A DNA stretch of 64,000 bases from GAS188 sp035949255 (lineage in GTDB: Bacteria > Pseudomonadota > Alphaproteobacteria > Rhizobiales > Beijerinckiaceae). The notes below the pieces were generated by a model. It saw nothing but the letters and a program-made list of their open reading frames with translations. It was not told where the DNA came from and did no database searches. How positions within the stretch are numbered: the stretch's first letter is position 1; every line of letters begins with the position of its first letter. This document shows positions 50,921 through 60,533 of this stretch, piece after piece. The stretch lies in NCBI GenBank assembly GCA_035949255.1, contig DASZIL010000042.1:40107-104106 (forward strand). Direction: 5' to 3'. Position numbers and translations under genes: made by a program.

Positions 50921-52714
50921 TTATTCCTGGGTCGTGACGCGCACCGCGCGCGAATGCACGGTATGGCGTGTCTGCGTGTGGTCGAAGACGGCGACCCACA
51001 TGTAGAGGTCGTGCCCCGGCACGAAATCCTTGTCGTATTTCCCACCGGTCTTGAGCTTGCGCGCGGTGATGAGCGTCCAATGCCCATCCTTCCATTTGGC
51101 CGCGCCGTGAATGACGCCGCGCTCACCCTCGTATTCGCCCGAGATGATCACGCCGGGCAGCACGGTGCCGACAGGAATCTTCGCGTCGGCCTCCGGCGTA
51201 TAAGGCTCGCTCTCCTCCTCGAACATGTACCAGCGCCCGTTCTCGTCATCGCTGCTGTTGGGATCGAGGTCATACTTGCCGAGCGCGGCGACCTGCGCCT
51301 TCCAATCCTTGGGGAGGCGAAGGATGGTCGCGGGGCCTTGGTGATCCTTGCGGATGAATTTGTAGTTGTAGGAATAGGACGAGCGCCCCGGGGCGTTCCA
51401 ATAGCCGCCCTGATAGCGGGCATCGTAGTTCGCCTCATCCTTGCTCGGCTCATAGGGTGGGCCGATGTATTGATTGTCGACCCAGCCCAGAAGCCCGCCG
51501 CGCGAGGCTTTCCATTGCCACATGCTGATGTAGCTACTGTCCGTCGTGAAGTGGAAGCCGCGCCCGTTCAGAGGCGAGGGCTTGTCGGGCGGAAGCGGAT
51601 GGGGCCCGAGCGAAGTCGCACCAGAACCGCCGAGTGAGGGATTGTCGGAGAAGATGACGGCGATCTTGTCCTCGTAAAAATCGACGACATCCTGATTCGC
51701 GGTATTCGGGTCAAGCGGGTACCAGCCGTCCTCCCGCTTGATGATCGGGATGCGGCGCAAGGAGCGCGTCGGGTCCTCCCAACGGAAGGCGAAATAGATC
51801 TTGTCGCCGTCATGCACGGCACGCACCTCGACAAGGGATTCACCCGTTCCGCCGAGATTGGCGCCCTGCTGCGTATGGATGAACACGGGCCTCGCGCGCG
51901 CCCACACGGGATCATCAAGAAGGGCCTCGAGCTTTGGCCCCGTGCTCACATGGGCGACCACCAAGGTGTCGCGCGTGAGCCAATCGAGGCCGGCGACGAG
52001 CGACGCGAACAGCACACCGACGCCAAGCGCGATGAGAAGCGGCTTTGGCCGCACCGCTTTCGTCAAGGTAAGGCGCTGCGGGCGAAAAACCCGAAACACC
52101 TGCCACCAACCTCCTTGCAGGTAATGCGCCAGCACATGCGCGAAGATGTAGCCCAAGCCCACGAAGGCCGCGGTCGAATGCAGATAAACCCACCAGCCGC
52201 CGTAGCCGAGATAGAGGATGGCCCCTGTGCCGGTCAGGAAGGCGATGAGCGCGTAGACAAACCAGTGCAGCGCGACATTCACCGCGCCCCATTTCATCTT
52301 GGCGGGCGCCGGCATCGTCAAGACGCGGGTTTTCTTCAGGCTGTTGCGCGGCGCAAGCCCGCTTCGCATCAGATAGACGATGTAGGCCGAGGCGCAGAAG
52401 AAAAGGGTGAGGCCGGCGAGAAAATGCCAGCTCCAGATTTCGCCTTGCGGCAAGACGGGTGAAAGCCATTTCGAGACCGGCGCCTTCAGCGCATCGGCCG
52501 CGATGCGAACGCCCGTGAACAGGCTCACGATGAATGCGATCGCGGTGACCCAATGGAGGGTGAGCGTGCCGACATCGGTGCGCGGGGGCGATTCGCGGGA
52601 AATCGATCGAGCGCCCGCCTCCTCCATGATGTCTCTCACGGCAGGCCGCTTGACGGCTTCATCCATGGCTTGCGCCCTATTTTGATCTCGCAAAGCTCGA
52701 AAGGTCGACCCCAT
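50921..52714 (-). CDS. Cytochrome b561-ethylbenzene dehydrogenase-like heme fusion
   Basis: The 597-residue protein joins a cytochrome b561-type membrane domain (about residues 45-250; helices with TLHWVTAIAFIVSLF, IWSWHFLAGLTLFF, VALHWFVYALIAFL and TAAFVGLGYIFAHVLAHYL, all with candidate heme histidines) to a periplasmic C-terminal half (about 255-590) of the ethylbenzene dehydrogenase gamma-subunit/EB_dh heme-binding type (VWARARPVFIHTQQG, KIYFAFRWEDPTRS, DKIAVIFS). This would carry electrons across the membrane to or from a periplasmic b heme. No catalytic molybdenum subunit is nearby. A further start at 52666 is possible. It is transcribed before the 2Fe-2S reductase. Confidence 0.82.
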   Translation of the reverse strand: MGSTFRALRDQNRAQAMDEAVKRPAVRDIMEEAGARSISRESPPRTDVGTLTLHWVTAIAFIVSLFTGVRIAADALKAPVSKWLSPVLPQGEIWSWHFLAGLTLFFCASAYIVYLMRSGLAPRNSLKKTRVLTMPAPAKMKWGAVNVALHWFVYALIAFLTGTGAILYLGYGGWWVYLHSTAAFVGLGYIFAHVLAHYLQGGWWQVFRVFRPQRLTLTKAVRPKPLLIALGVGVLFASLVAGLDWLTRDTLVVAHVSTGPKLEALLDDPVWARARPVFIHTQQGANLGGTGESLVEVRAVHDGDKIYFAFRWEDPTRSLRRIPIIKREDGWYPLDPNTANQDVVDFYEDKIAVIFSDNPSLGGSGATSLGPHPLPPDKPSPLNGRGFHFTTDSSYISMWQWKASRGGLLGWVDNQYIGPPYEPSKDEANYDARYQGGYWNAPGRSSYSYNYKFIRKDHQGPATILRLPKDWKAQVAALGKYDLDPNSSDDENGRWYMFEEESEPYTPEADAKIPVGTVLPGVIISGEYEGERGVIHGAAKWKDGHWTLITARKLKTGGKYDKDFVPGHDLYMWVAVFDHTQTRHTVHSRAVRVTTQE

Positions 52715-52894
52715 CTTACGGTTGCAAGATCAGCGAACAATCGCGCAAGTTTATAACAAATTTTATCCGTTTGCACGTATGAAACGAAGTCGCTTCATCT
52801 TCACGCGAGTTGCCCGCTGGAACGGTACTCAGCGGCTGCCCAGGGCTTATTCTGCCAAATACTTGCGTTCTCGAGGTGATTTTTGGCCTTGAGC

Positions 52895-55800
52895 TCAGGC
52901 CGCCGGCCGTTCTTCCGCCGCGCTCAAGACATCCGCAGGGCTCGCCGGCAAGCGGGTCGCTGAGCCCGCTGTTTTCTCGCGCAACCATTGGAAGACCACA
53001 TAAAGCATGGGCACGACGAAGATGCCGAAGATCGAGGCCGCGAGCATGCCGCCGAAGACGGGCGTGCCGACTGCGCGACGGCTTGTCGCGCCCGCGCCGG
53101 CCGCGATCACGAGCGGGAGCAGGCCGAGGATGAAGGCGAAGCTCGTCATCATCACCGGGCGAAAGCGAAGACGCGCGCCCGCGACGGCTGATTCGAGGAT
53201 CGATTGCCCCTCGAGCCGCCGATCCACCGCGAAAGCGACAATGAGGATGCCATTCTTGGCGGCGAGCGCGACGAGCACGACGAGGCCGATTTGGGAATAG
53301 ACGTCGAAGCTGCGCCCGCTCAACACCACAGCGGCGATGGCGCCGAGAACGCCAACGCTCACCGACAGGAGCACCGAGATCGGTATGTTCCAGCTCTCGT
53401 AAAGGCCTACAAGGAAGAGATAGGCGAAGAGGAGCGCGAGACCGAGCACGACGGGACCGCCACCGCCGGCGGCCCTCTCCTGGAGGGCCGTGGCGGTCCA
53501 TTCGTAGCTGTAACCGGCGGGCAGGGTCGCGGAGATGCGCTCCATCGCGTTGAGCGCCTGCCCCGAGCTGAAACCGGGTTTCGGCGCCCCATTGATGATG
53601 GCGGCGCGAAAACCGTTGTAGCGCACGAGCAGTTGCGGCCCTTGCACGAGGCGGGGCTGCGCCAGCGCACGCATCGGCACCATGGAGCCCGCGGAATTTC
53701 GCACATAGATATTGGAAATATCCTCGACCGATTTGCGAAACCGGGTCTCTGCCTCGACATTCACCTGCCAGGTGCGGCCAAAGACGTTGAAGTCGTTGAC
53801 GTAGAATCCGCCGAGCGTCGATTGCAGCGCATTGAAGATGTCGCTGATCTTGACGCCGAGGACCTGTGCCTTGTCGCGATCGATATCGAGATAGATCTGC
53901 GGCGTATCGGCAGCGAAGGTGCTGAACACGCCCGCGAGCTCCGGCTGCTGGTTCGCGGTGACCAGCATGCCACGCATAGTCGCTGCGATATCGGCGGGCG
54001 GCTGACCTTGAAGGGCCTCGAGCACATATTGGAACCCGCCGGTGTTCCCGAGACCGAGGATCGGAGGCAAGTTGAAGGGGAAGACGATCGCCTGCCGCAC
54101 CGAGGCGAGCTCTGGCCTGAGCTTTTGAATGATGGCGCCCGCGCTCTGGGCAGGATCGCTACGTTGCTCATAAGGCTTGAGGCGGATCACGAAGAACGCC
54201 TGGTTCGATGCGGCGAGACTGTCGATGAAGTCATAGCCCACCACCGACAGCACGCCTTGGACGCCGGGAATGGGTTTGATGATCTCTTCGACCTGCTTCA
54301 CGACATCTTCGGTGCGGTTGATCGAAGCGCCTTCCGGCAGCCGCATGGCGGCGAAGAACGCGCCTTGATCCTCTTCGGGGAGGAAGCTTTGCGGCGTCCT
54401 CGTGAAAAGGAACACCGAAGCCGCCATGACACCAAGGACAAGGATGAGACCAAGGCTCGCGACGCGCACGAGCCTGGCCACGATCGCGGCAAAGCCGTCG
54501 CGGACCCGGTCGATGCCGCCGAGCACGTAGCGCATGGGTCCACGCGCCGCCTTGCCGCGCTTGATCAGGATCGAGCACAGCGCCGGGCTCAGCGTGAGCG
54601 CGTTGAGCGCCGAGATCAGCATCGAGATCGACACCGCGACCGCGAATTGGCGGAAGAGCTGACCGCTGATTCCGGGAATGAAGGCGACGGGTACGAAAAC
54701 GGAAAGCAGCACGAGCGTGATGGCGATGATCGGCGCGGTGATCTCGGTCATCGCCACCTTGGTCGCCTCGGGCACCGAAAGCTCGGGCTTCTCCTCGACC
54801 ACCCGTTCCACATTCTCGATCACGACGATGGCATCGTCGACGACGATCCCGATGGCGAGCACCAGCGCCAGCAAGGACACGGTATTGGCGGTATAGCCGA
54901 CGAGAAGCATCACGGCGAAAGTGCCGATGATCGAGACCGGCACGGCGATCAGCGGAATGAGCGTGGTGCGGAACTTGCCGAGGAACAAGAACACGACGAT
55001 GCCGACGAGCACGAAAGCCTCGCCCAAGGTGCGCACGACCTCATCGATGGTCGCGTTGACGAAGACCGTGGTGTCGAAGAAAACCGTGTAGGCGAGATCG
55101 TCCGGGAAACGCTTGGCGAGCTCATCCATCGCCTGCGTGACTGCCTTCGTCACCTGGACCGCATTGGCTCCGGGGGATTGATAAATGCCGATCGATGCGC
55201 CCGGCGCTCCGTTGAACCGCGTGAATCGATCGGAGGATTTGGCGCCGATCTCGACGCGCGCTACATCCTTGACGCGTACGACCGAGCCACCCGGGTTCGT
55301 CCGCAAGACGATATTCGCGAATTCCTCCGGCTTCGTGAGCCTGCCTTGCGTCTTGATGGTGAACTGAAGCTGCTGGTCGTTGGAGACCGGGGCGGCGCCG
55401 ATCCGGCCGAGGGCGGCCTGGATGTTCTGGCTCTGCACCGCTGTGATGATGTCATTGGGCGTGAGATTGAGCGCCGTCATCCGATCCGGATCGAGCCAAA
55501 CGCGCAAGGAATAATCGAGCGGGCCGAACAGGCTCGCCTGGCCCACGCCATTGATCCGAGACAAGGTATCGATGACGTTGATCGTTGCGTAATTGGAGAG
55601 GTAGAGCGAGTCGTAGCTGCCCTTTGGTGAATAGATCTCCAGTACCTGGAGAAGCGCGGCCGATTTCTTGCGAATGGACAGCCCTTGTCGCGTCACCTCG
55701 GCCGGGAGCTGCGGCTCAGCGAGCGCTGCACGATTTTGGACGTTGACGGTGTTGATGTCCGGATTGGTGCCGAGGGCAAACGTGACGTTGAGCGTGTAGC

Positions 55801-56062
55801 TGCCGTCGGCGCCACTCGTCGACTGGTAATACAGCGCATTGTCGACGCCGTTGATCTGCTGCTCGATCGGTTGGGCGACGGTGGTCTCGACCACTTCCGC
55901 ATCGGCGCCGGGATAATTCGCCGTCAGCGTCACTTGCGGCGGCACGATCTCGGGAAATTGCGCGACCGGAATCGCCGTGATTGCGATGAGACCGGCGAGC
56001 GTGATGACGATCGAGATGACGAAGGCAAGGCGCGGCCGATCGACGAAGATGGATGAGATCAC
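52895..56062 (-). CDS. RND multidrug efflux transporter (HAE-1/AcrB type)
   Basis: The 1055-residue inner-membrane pump exports hydrophobic drugs using the proton gradient. Features: N-terminus SSIFVDRPRLAFVISIVITL, the two large periplasmic loops after helices 1 and 7, and helix 4 with the proton-relay pair in LAIGIVVDDAIVVIENVERV. FVPVAFIPGISGQLFRQFA marks the helix 5-6 part. Length is normal for AcrB. It follows the adaptor gene by three bases, so the two form an operon. An outer-membrane TolC-like gene and a TetR repressor are not in the window. Confidence 0.95.
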   Translation of the reverse strand: MISSIFVDRPRLAFVISIVITLAGLIAITAIPVAQFPEIVPPQVTLTANYPGADAEVVETTVAQPIEQQINGVDNALYYQSTSGADGSYTLNVTFALGTNPDINTVNVQNRAALAEPQLPAEVTRQGLSIRKKSAALLQVLEIYSPKGSYDSLYLSNYATINVIDTLSRINGVGQASLFGPLDYSLRVWLDPDRMTALNLTPNDIITAVQSQNIQAALGRIGAAPVSNDQQLQFTIKTQGRLTKPEEFANIVLRTNPGGSVVRVKDVARVEIGAKSSDRFTRFNGAPGASIGIYQSPGANAVQVTKAVTQAMDELAKRFPDDLAYTVFFDTTVFVNATIDEVVRTLGEAFVLVGIVVFLFLGKFRTTLIPLIAVPVSIIGTFAVMLLVGYTANTVSLLALVLAIGIVVDDAIVVIENVERVVEEKPELSVPEATKVAMTEITAPIIAITLVLLSVFVPVAFIPGISGQLFRQFAVAVSISMLISALNALTLSPALCSILIKRGKAARGPMRYVLGGIDRVRDGFAAIVARLVRVASLGLILVLGVMAASVFLFTRTPQSFLPEEDQGAFFAAMRLPEGASINRTEDVVKQVEEIIKPIPGVQGVLSVVGYDFIDSLAASNQAFFVIRLKPYEQRSDPAQSAGAIIQKLRPELASVRQAIVFPFNLPPILGLGNTGGFQYVLEALQGQPPADIAATMRGMLVTANQQPELAGVFSTFAADTPQIYLDIDRDKAQVLGVKISDIFNALQSTLGGFYVNDFNVFGRTWQVNVEAETRFRKSVEDISNIYVRNSAGSMVPMRALAQPRLVQGPQLLVRYNGFRAAIINGAPKPGFSSGQALNAMERISATLPAGYSYEWTATALQERAAGGGGPVVLGLALLFAYLFLVGLYESWNIPISVLLSVSVGVLGAIAAVVLSGRSFDVYSQIGLVVLVALAAKNGILIVAFAVDRRLEGQSILESAVAGARLRFRPVMMTSFAFILGLLPLVIAAGAGATSRRAVGTPVFGGMLAASIFGIFVVPMLYVVFQWLREKTAGSATRLPASPADVLSAAEERPAA

Positions 56063-56065
56063 GCC

Positions 56066-57310
56066 TCAGCCTCCACTGCTCGGCGTGAGCAGCGTGGCAT
56101 CGACGACCTGACCGGGCCGCACCTTTTGCACGCCGTCGACGATCACTTTCTCCCCCTGACCCAGACCGTCCTCGATCACAACGTCCGTGTCGACCGAGGG
56201 GCCCGTCTTCACTCGTTTGAGCTCGACCTTGTGATCATCATTTACGACAAGCACGTAATTGCCCGCCTGATCCACCTGCAGCGCTGCCTGCGGAACCACG
56301 AGGCGCGGCTGTTCCTGGCGCTCCTTGACCTCGACCGTCACGAAGGCGCCATCCACGAGCTGCCGTTCCGGGTTCGGCAAGGTGGCGCGCATGACAAGCG
56401 TGTCGGTCTGCTGATCGACCTGCGTGTCGGTGTAATTCCACACGCCCGGATGGGGGTATTCCCGGCCGCTCGACAGACGGACGAGAACCTCGATCTTGAT
56501 CAGGCTGCCGTTCTCCTGTTTGCGGGCCGCCCTGATGTTCTCGAGCTCGCGTACACTCACCGGAAACTGCACATAGATCGGATCCTGGCTGACGATGGTC
56601 GCGATGACCCCGCTCGCGGGATTCACGAGATTGCCTTGCGTATAGGCGGTGAGCCCGATGCGGCCGTCGATGGGAGATTTGACCGCGGTGTAGCCGAGGT
56701 TCTCCCGCGCGATGATCACGGCGGCCTGGTTCTGCAGCACGCTCGCCTTGGCGCTTTCGAGATTGGCGCGATTTTGATCAAGGAGCGACTGCGGTACCGT
56801 CTGGTTCTTCGAGAGCTCCAGGCTTCGATTGAAGGCGAGCTCGGCATTCAGCTCTTGAGCTTGCGCGGCCGCGAGATTGGCCTTGGCCTGATCCAAGCCG
56901 GCTTGGTACTGCGTCTTCTCGATCTCGTAGAGCAGATCGCCGGTCTTGACGTCCTGCCCTTCGGTGAACAGCACCTTCTCGAGGAATCCCTCCACACGTG
57001 CGCGAAGCTGCACCGTGTCAGTGGCTTTGATGCGGCCGACGAACGCATAGGAGCGGGCGACGCCCTTCATTTCGGCGGCCCGGACACCGACGGCGGGCGG
57101 AGGCGGCGCCGCCGAGGTCTGCGCTTGCGGCTTTTCTCCACATCCCGCGAGCAGGGCGACGAGGAAGGTTGCCGCAAGAAAGCGCGTCGGCCTCGCCCAC
57201 CGCTCGCGGCGAGTGACGAGCTGCCGGTTTCGTTCCGCAGCGCGAATTGAATCCAAGAAGCTGCTGCGGCGCTTGATCGGCACCTTTTCGAAATACCCCA
57301 CAATACTCAC
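56066..57310 (-). CDS. RND efflux periplasmic adaptor lipoprotein (MFP)
   Basis: The adaptor links the RND pump to an outer-membrane channel. It has a lipoprotein signal with lipobox LLAGC, the lipoyl halves (VQLRARVEGFLEKVLFTEGQ and TAVKSPIDGRIGLT), a coiled-coil hairpin between them (QAKANLAAAQAQELNAELAF region) and C-terminal barrels. The start is uncertain: I list the GTG at 57310. The frame is open to a TTG at 57376, and other GTGs lie nearer the signal. It is the first gene of the efflux operon. Confidence 0.9.
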   Translation of the reverse strand: MSIVGYFEKVPIKRRSSFLDSIRAAERNRQLVTRRERWARPTRFLAATFLVALLAGCGEKPQAQTSAAPPPPAVGVRAAEMKGVARSYAFVGRIKATDTVQLRARVEGFLEKVLFTEGQDVKTGDLLYEIEKTQYQAGLDQAKANLAAAQAQELNAELAFNRSLELSKNQTVPQSLLDQNRANLESAKASVLQNQAAVIIARENLGYTAVKSPIDGRIGLTAYTQGNLVNPASGVIATIVSQDPIYVQFPVSVRELENIRAARKQENGSLIKIEVLVRLSSGREYPHPGVWNYTDTQVDQQTDTLVMRATLPNPERQLVDGAFVTVEVKERQEQPRLVVPQAALQVDQAGNYVLVVNDDHKVELKRVKTGPSVDTDVVIEDGLGQGEKVIVDGVQKVRPGQVVDATLLTPSSGG

Positions 57311-57545
57311 CCGCCGTGCCGATGCAGAACGTTTGTGTTGCCCGACATTGCTAAACGAAAGGCGGCAATTGTCCAAGCTTCGCTACGATCAAATTGCAGC
57401 GCTCGTTTCGCGATGCTTGGGCGGGCGATCGCGCACTCCGTGCAAGATCGAGCCTTGAGATTGACTTTGCGGTCATGAGACCGTCATTCACTTCCAGCTT
57501 TCAAAAAGGGGAAGCCGCCTGCTTTCGCGACGGCGCAGCTCTCGC

Positions 57546-58385
57546 TTACCCGGCTTCGTCCTCACGCGTGGGCGAGCGGAAAGGAGGTGCTCCGGCAAAT
57601 GCATTTCCCCATCGCTCATCCCAGAGCCGGATGCCGCCTGTAATTCCCGCTTCATTCGGCACGATCTTCACATTTTCCGGCAAGGGAAATTTGATCAGCC
57701 GTGCGTTGCCGCCACCGATGTAAAGGGCGTCATAATTGATGACCTTTTCGAAGATGCGGATAACCTTGCGCATCCGCTTGTTCCAGCGGGATTTGCCGAC
57801 CTCTACGAGCGCGGCGTGTCCGACATATTCGTTATAGGTCTTGTCCTTGCGGACAGGGTGCCGGCTGAGCTCGAGATGCGGCCCGAGCCTGCCGTTGTCG
57901 AACAGCGCAAAGCCGAGACCTGTTCCCATGGTGATGACGCATTCGATTCCGTTGCCGGTGATCACGCCGAGGCCTTGAACGCTGGCATCGTTGAGGATGC
58001 GGATCGGACGCTTCCAAGCGTTGCTCAGCACCGCGGCGAGGTCGAAGCCATCCCAATGCTTGTCGCGCAAGGTGGGCGCGGTGAATATTGAACCGGAGCG
58101 CACCACGCCAGGAAAGCCGATGGAAACGCGGTCGAATTTCCCGAGCGGCTCGACAAGCTTCACGAGCGCTTCGACCGTCGCCTCCGGGGTTGCCGGGTCG
58201 GGAGTTTCCACCCTGACGGGCTCGCCTCGCACATTCCCTTCCCGATCGAGGACGGCAGCCTTCAAATGACTGCCGCCGATGTCGATCGCCAGAGTCAAGG
58301 GCGTCGAGCTTTCCTCCACGACGGCCATGTATCTATCGGCCAATTCTTGATCGGCCAATTTTTTGTCGCCCATCTTTTTGACCAT
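57546..58385 (-). CDS. ROK-family sugar kinase (polyphosphate glucokinase-like)
   Basis: The product (279 residues from ATG 58385) is a ROK kinase with the phosphate-binding loop LAIDIGGSHLKAAVLD, the catalytic aspartate in RILNDASVQGLG and the second phosphate loop VITMGTGLGFALF. The sequence resembles polyphosphate/ATP glucokinases rather than ROK repressors: it has no DNA-binding domain and lacks the CxCGxxGC zinc motif. It probably phosphorylates glucose in the cytoplasm. ATGs at 58418, 58370 and 58328 are other possible starts; the DNA at 58333-58360 holds a short repeat, ATCGGCCAATT, two times in the leader. It is divergent from a small exported-protein gene. Confidence 0.83.
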   Translation of the reverse strand: MVKKMGDKKLADQELADRYMAVVEESSTPLTLAIDIGGSHLKAAVLDREGNVRGEPVRVETPDPATPEATVEALVKLVEPLGKFDRVSIGFPGVVRSGSIFTAPTLRDKHWDGFDLAAVLSNAWKRPIRILNDASVQGLGVITGNGIECVITMGTGLGFALFDNGRLGPHLELSRHPVRKDKTYNEYVGHAALVEVGKSRWNKRMRKVIRIFEKVINYDALYIGGGNARLIKFPLPENVKIVPNEAGITGGIRLWDERWGNAFAGAPPFRSPTREDEAG

Positions 58386-58581
58386 CCTCTTCGCCTGCCA
58401 CCCTCGCTCAATGCGCATGATCGGTCGTCAAGTAAAGTCCTTCGCGTGGTGAAAATCGGGCAGCGATCAGGCCGTTCGCTCATTCGCGCCATTTTCCATG
58501 GCTTCCCTGAACTGTCGCGCGCTCCGAGGGATTGGTTTGCGAATAGCGGAAAATCTGAACGCGATGAATTGAGGAGATAGC

Positions 58582-58896
58582 ATGAAGGCCTTGCAACTTC
58601 ACGCCAACAAGGTCTCGCGATCGACGCTCCTCGTCATGGCCGCACTCGCCGTCGTCTTGCTGGCGAGCCCGGCTTCGGCGCGCCGTGCGGCCAACAGCAA
58701 CGCAGGAGAAAGCTTGCGCGTGGATCACGACGGCATCTATCTCGTGCAGCGCGAAGGCCAATGTCTCTCGGGAGGCCCCTGCGATCTCGGCGGGCAATGT
58801 CCGGGATCGGAATTCGTCACCGGACGCTATCCGAACGCTCCCTTACATTGCGGACCCCCGCCCTATTGGCGAGGCTACCCGGGCTATTACGAATAG
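58582..58896 (+). CDS. Small exported cysteine-containing protein
   Basis: I do not recognise the family. The 104-residue product has a signal peptide (LLVMAALAVVLLASPASA) and a mature part of about 70 residues with four cysteines (QCLSGGPCDLGGQC and HCGPPP) and a Pro/Tyr/Gly-rich tail (YWRGYPGYYE). Two disulfide bonds in the periplasm are plausible. GAGGAG precedes the ATG. Small secreted proteins of this sort are common in Hyphomicrobiales stress and envelope clusters. It is divergent from the ROK kinase. Confidence 0.72.
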   Translation: MKALQLHANKVSRSTLLVMAALAVVLLASPASARRAANSNAGESLRVDHDGIYLVQREGQCLSGGPCDLGGQCPGSEFVTGRYPNAPLHCGPPPYWRGYPGYYE

Positions 58897-58976
58897 CGTA
58901 CCGGCCCCGGCCGCGCTTGTCGGGATCGCGGCACCCTCCACCCTCCCGGCGCGCCTGAGCGGAATGCTCGCAAAGC

Positions 58977-59960
58977 CTATGGCTGGCCACTTCCGCCCGC
59001 CGCCCCATAGACCTGTCCCGTCGCAAAGCTTGCCTCGTCCATGGCGAGCTGGACATAGATCGAGCCAAGCTCTGACGGCTGGCCGGGACGGCCGAGCGGG
59101 GTCTGCTGCCCGAAATGTTGCAGCTTCTCCTGGGTCGCGCCACCGCTCACCTGCAACGCCGTCCAGATGGGGCCGGGCGCGACCGCGTTCACCCTTATGC
59201 CCTTGGGGCCAAGCTGCTTTGCCAAGCTCTTCGTGTAATTCACGATCGCGGCCTTCGTTTGCGCATAGTCGTAAAGATCGGGCGAAGGGTCGTAGGCCTG
59301 TTCGGACGCTGTCCCGATGATCGCCGACCCCGGCTTGAGATGGGGCAGCGCTGCCTTGATGGTCCAGAACGGCGCGTAGATATTGGTCTTCATCGTGGCA
59401 TCGAACTCGTCCGTCGTGATGTCGAGGATAGACGCAGCCGTTTGCTGACGCCCCGCATTGTTCACCAGGATGTCCAACCCGCCGAGGCCCCGTACAGCCT
59501 CTTCAACCATCCGCTTGCAGAAGGATTCGTCGCGAAGATCGCCGGGAATCGCCAGAGCCACGCGGCCTTCCGCCTTGATCAAGCCGATCACTTCGCGCGC
59601 ATCGGTTTCCTCATCGGGCAGATAATTGATCGCGACGTCGGCCCCCTCGCGCGCAAAGGCGATGGCGGCGGCGCGGCCCATGCCGGAATCACCTCCGGTG
59701 ATCAGGGCTTTGCGGCCCTGCAAGCGCCCCGACCCTCGATAGCTTTTTTCGCCATGGTCCGGCCTTGGCTCCATCTTGGAGGCGAGTCCGGGCCAAGGCT
59801 GTGATTGTTTGGCGAAGGGTGGCTTCGGGAACTTCTTGGTAGGGTCCTGAAGCGGCTGTTTCGAGACCGTCCGCGAGACCGCGCGCGTTGAGGACGCGGA
59901 CGCGCTCGCAGCGTTGCTCTCTCCTCCCGGAAAGCGGGAAGATCCTTGATCTCTGTTCAT
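58977..59960 (-). CDS. SDR oxidoreductase with N-terminal tail (YghA-like)
   Basis: The 327-residue protein is a classical short-chain dehydrogenase with a 70-residue disordered Ser/Pro/Lys-rich N-terminal extension. The cofactor motif is LITGGDSGMGRAAAIAF, followed by NNAGRQQ, the catalytic serine around IGTASEQAYDP, and YDYAQTKAA (YxxxK). It resembles YghA and Bacillus general-stress SDRs. ATG 59960 follows GGAG. An EcfG-type promoter (GGAAC-N17-GTT) lies 29-54 bases upstream, so stress control is likely. The substrate is unknown. The stop lies in AGCCATAGGCTTT, which resembles hairpin repeat copy B. Confidence 0.88.
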   Translation of the reverse strand: MNRDQGSSRFPGGESNAASASASSTRAVSRTVSKQPLQDPTKKFPKPPFAKQSQPWPGLASKMEPRPDHGEKSYRGSGRLQGRKALITGGDSGMGRAAAIAFAREGADVAINYLPDEETDAREVIGLIKAEGRVALAIPGDLRDESFCKRMVEEAVRGLGGLDILVNNAGRQQTAASILDITTDEFDATMKTNIYAPFWTIKAALPHLKPGSAIIGTASEQAYDPSPDLYDYAQTKAAIVNYTKSLAKQLGPKGIRVNAVAPGPIWTALQVSGGATQEKLQHFGQQTPLGRPGQPSELGSIYVQLAMDEASFATGQVYGAAGGSGQP

Positions 59961-59988
59961 GAGGGCGCTCCTTCGGCTTTCGCAGGAC

Positions 59989-60013
59989 AACAAGGGCAAC
60001 GCGCCCTCGTTCC
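59989..60013 (-). promoter_or_regulatory. EcfG-type promoter of the SDR gene
   Basis: On the minus strand GGAAC (60013-60009) is followed after 17 bases by GTT (59991-59989). The consensus for alphaproteobacterial EcfG sigma factors is GGAAC-N16/17-CGTT. The -10-like GTT ends about 29 bases before the start codon. Confidence 0.5.
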
Positions 60014-60154
60014 CGGGCTCGCGGTGTGAGCGGTGGCGTCGCGAAATGCTGCCGACGCGCGACGGCCTCAGGCCGAGTGGAATGAAGCGGCCCCTCTCGC
60101 GACACCAAAGAAAAGGGCGGCCCGACCGGCCGCCCTGCCCCGCTCGAGCCTCTC

Positions 60155-60484
60155 TCAATAGCCGCGCCAGTGGTGGTGGTGATGATGGTGGTGGTGGTGG
60201 TGATGGTGGTAGGGTCGGCGGTAGTGATGGTGGTGATGATGGTGATATTGCGCCACCTGCACGCCATCGCTCGCTGCTGCTTCCTGGATCGGCTGCGACC
60301 TTGCCTCGGTCTCGATAGCTCTGAGGACCGCGCCGGCATTCGGGATCGGACTCAACAGATCGCCAAAGGAACGCGACTCGAGAGCAGCGCCAGCGTTGGG
60401 AGCGGCTGGTGGGGCGGCTTGTGCGCTCCCCGCAGTGACGACCGTCGCAACCGCGCCGAGCAAAAATCCTAGCTTCTTGTCCAT
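60155..60484 (-). CDS. Histidine-rich exported protein
   Basis: The 109-residue product has a signal peptide (KKLGFLLGAVATVVTAGSAQA) and a mature part ending in two histidine runs (seven and thirteen residues) separated by YRRPY and closed by WRGY. Such stretches bind Ni, Zn or Cu ions; the protein may buffer metal in the periplasm or wall, by inference. I set the start at ATG 60484. A perfect EcfG-type promoter lies 50-75 bases upstream. The gene is on the same strand as the SDR gene, 195 bases away. Confidence 0.75.
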   Translation of the reverse strand: MDKKLGFLLGAVATVVTAGSAQAAPPAAPNAGAALESRSFGDLLSPIPNAGAVLRAIETEARSQPIQEAAASDGVQVAQYHHHHHHHYRRPYHHHHHHHHHHHHHWRGY

Positions 60485-60533
60485 GTCTCGCTCCGTTGAG
60501 ATTTGGGGCAAATCGACAGCTTCCGTTCCCGGC

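Noticed and set aside
53204..55630. 808-codon plus-strand open frame
   Set aside because: Antisense to the RND pump gene; its product is rich in Asp, His, Arg and Glu with no domain, which is typical of the mirror frame of a GC-rich gene.
60165..60245. GTG/GAT-rich low-complexity DNA as a microsatellite with no function
   Set aside because: Read on the minus strand it encodes the histidine runs of a signal-peptide protein with a good promoter, so it is treated as coding.
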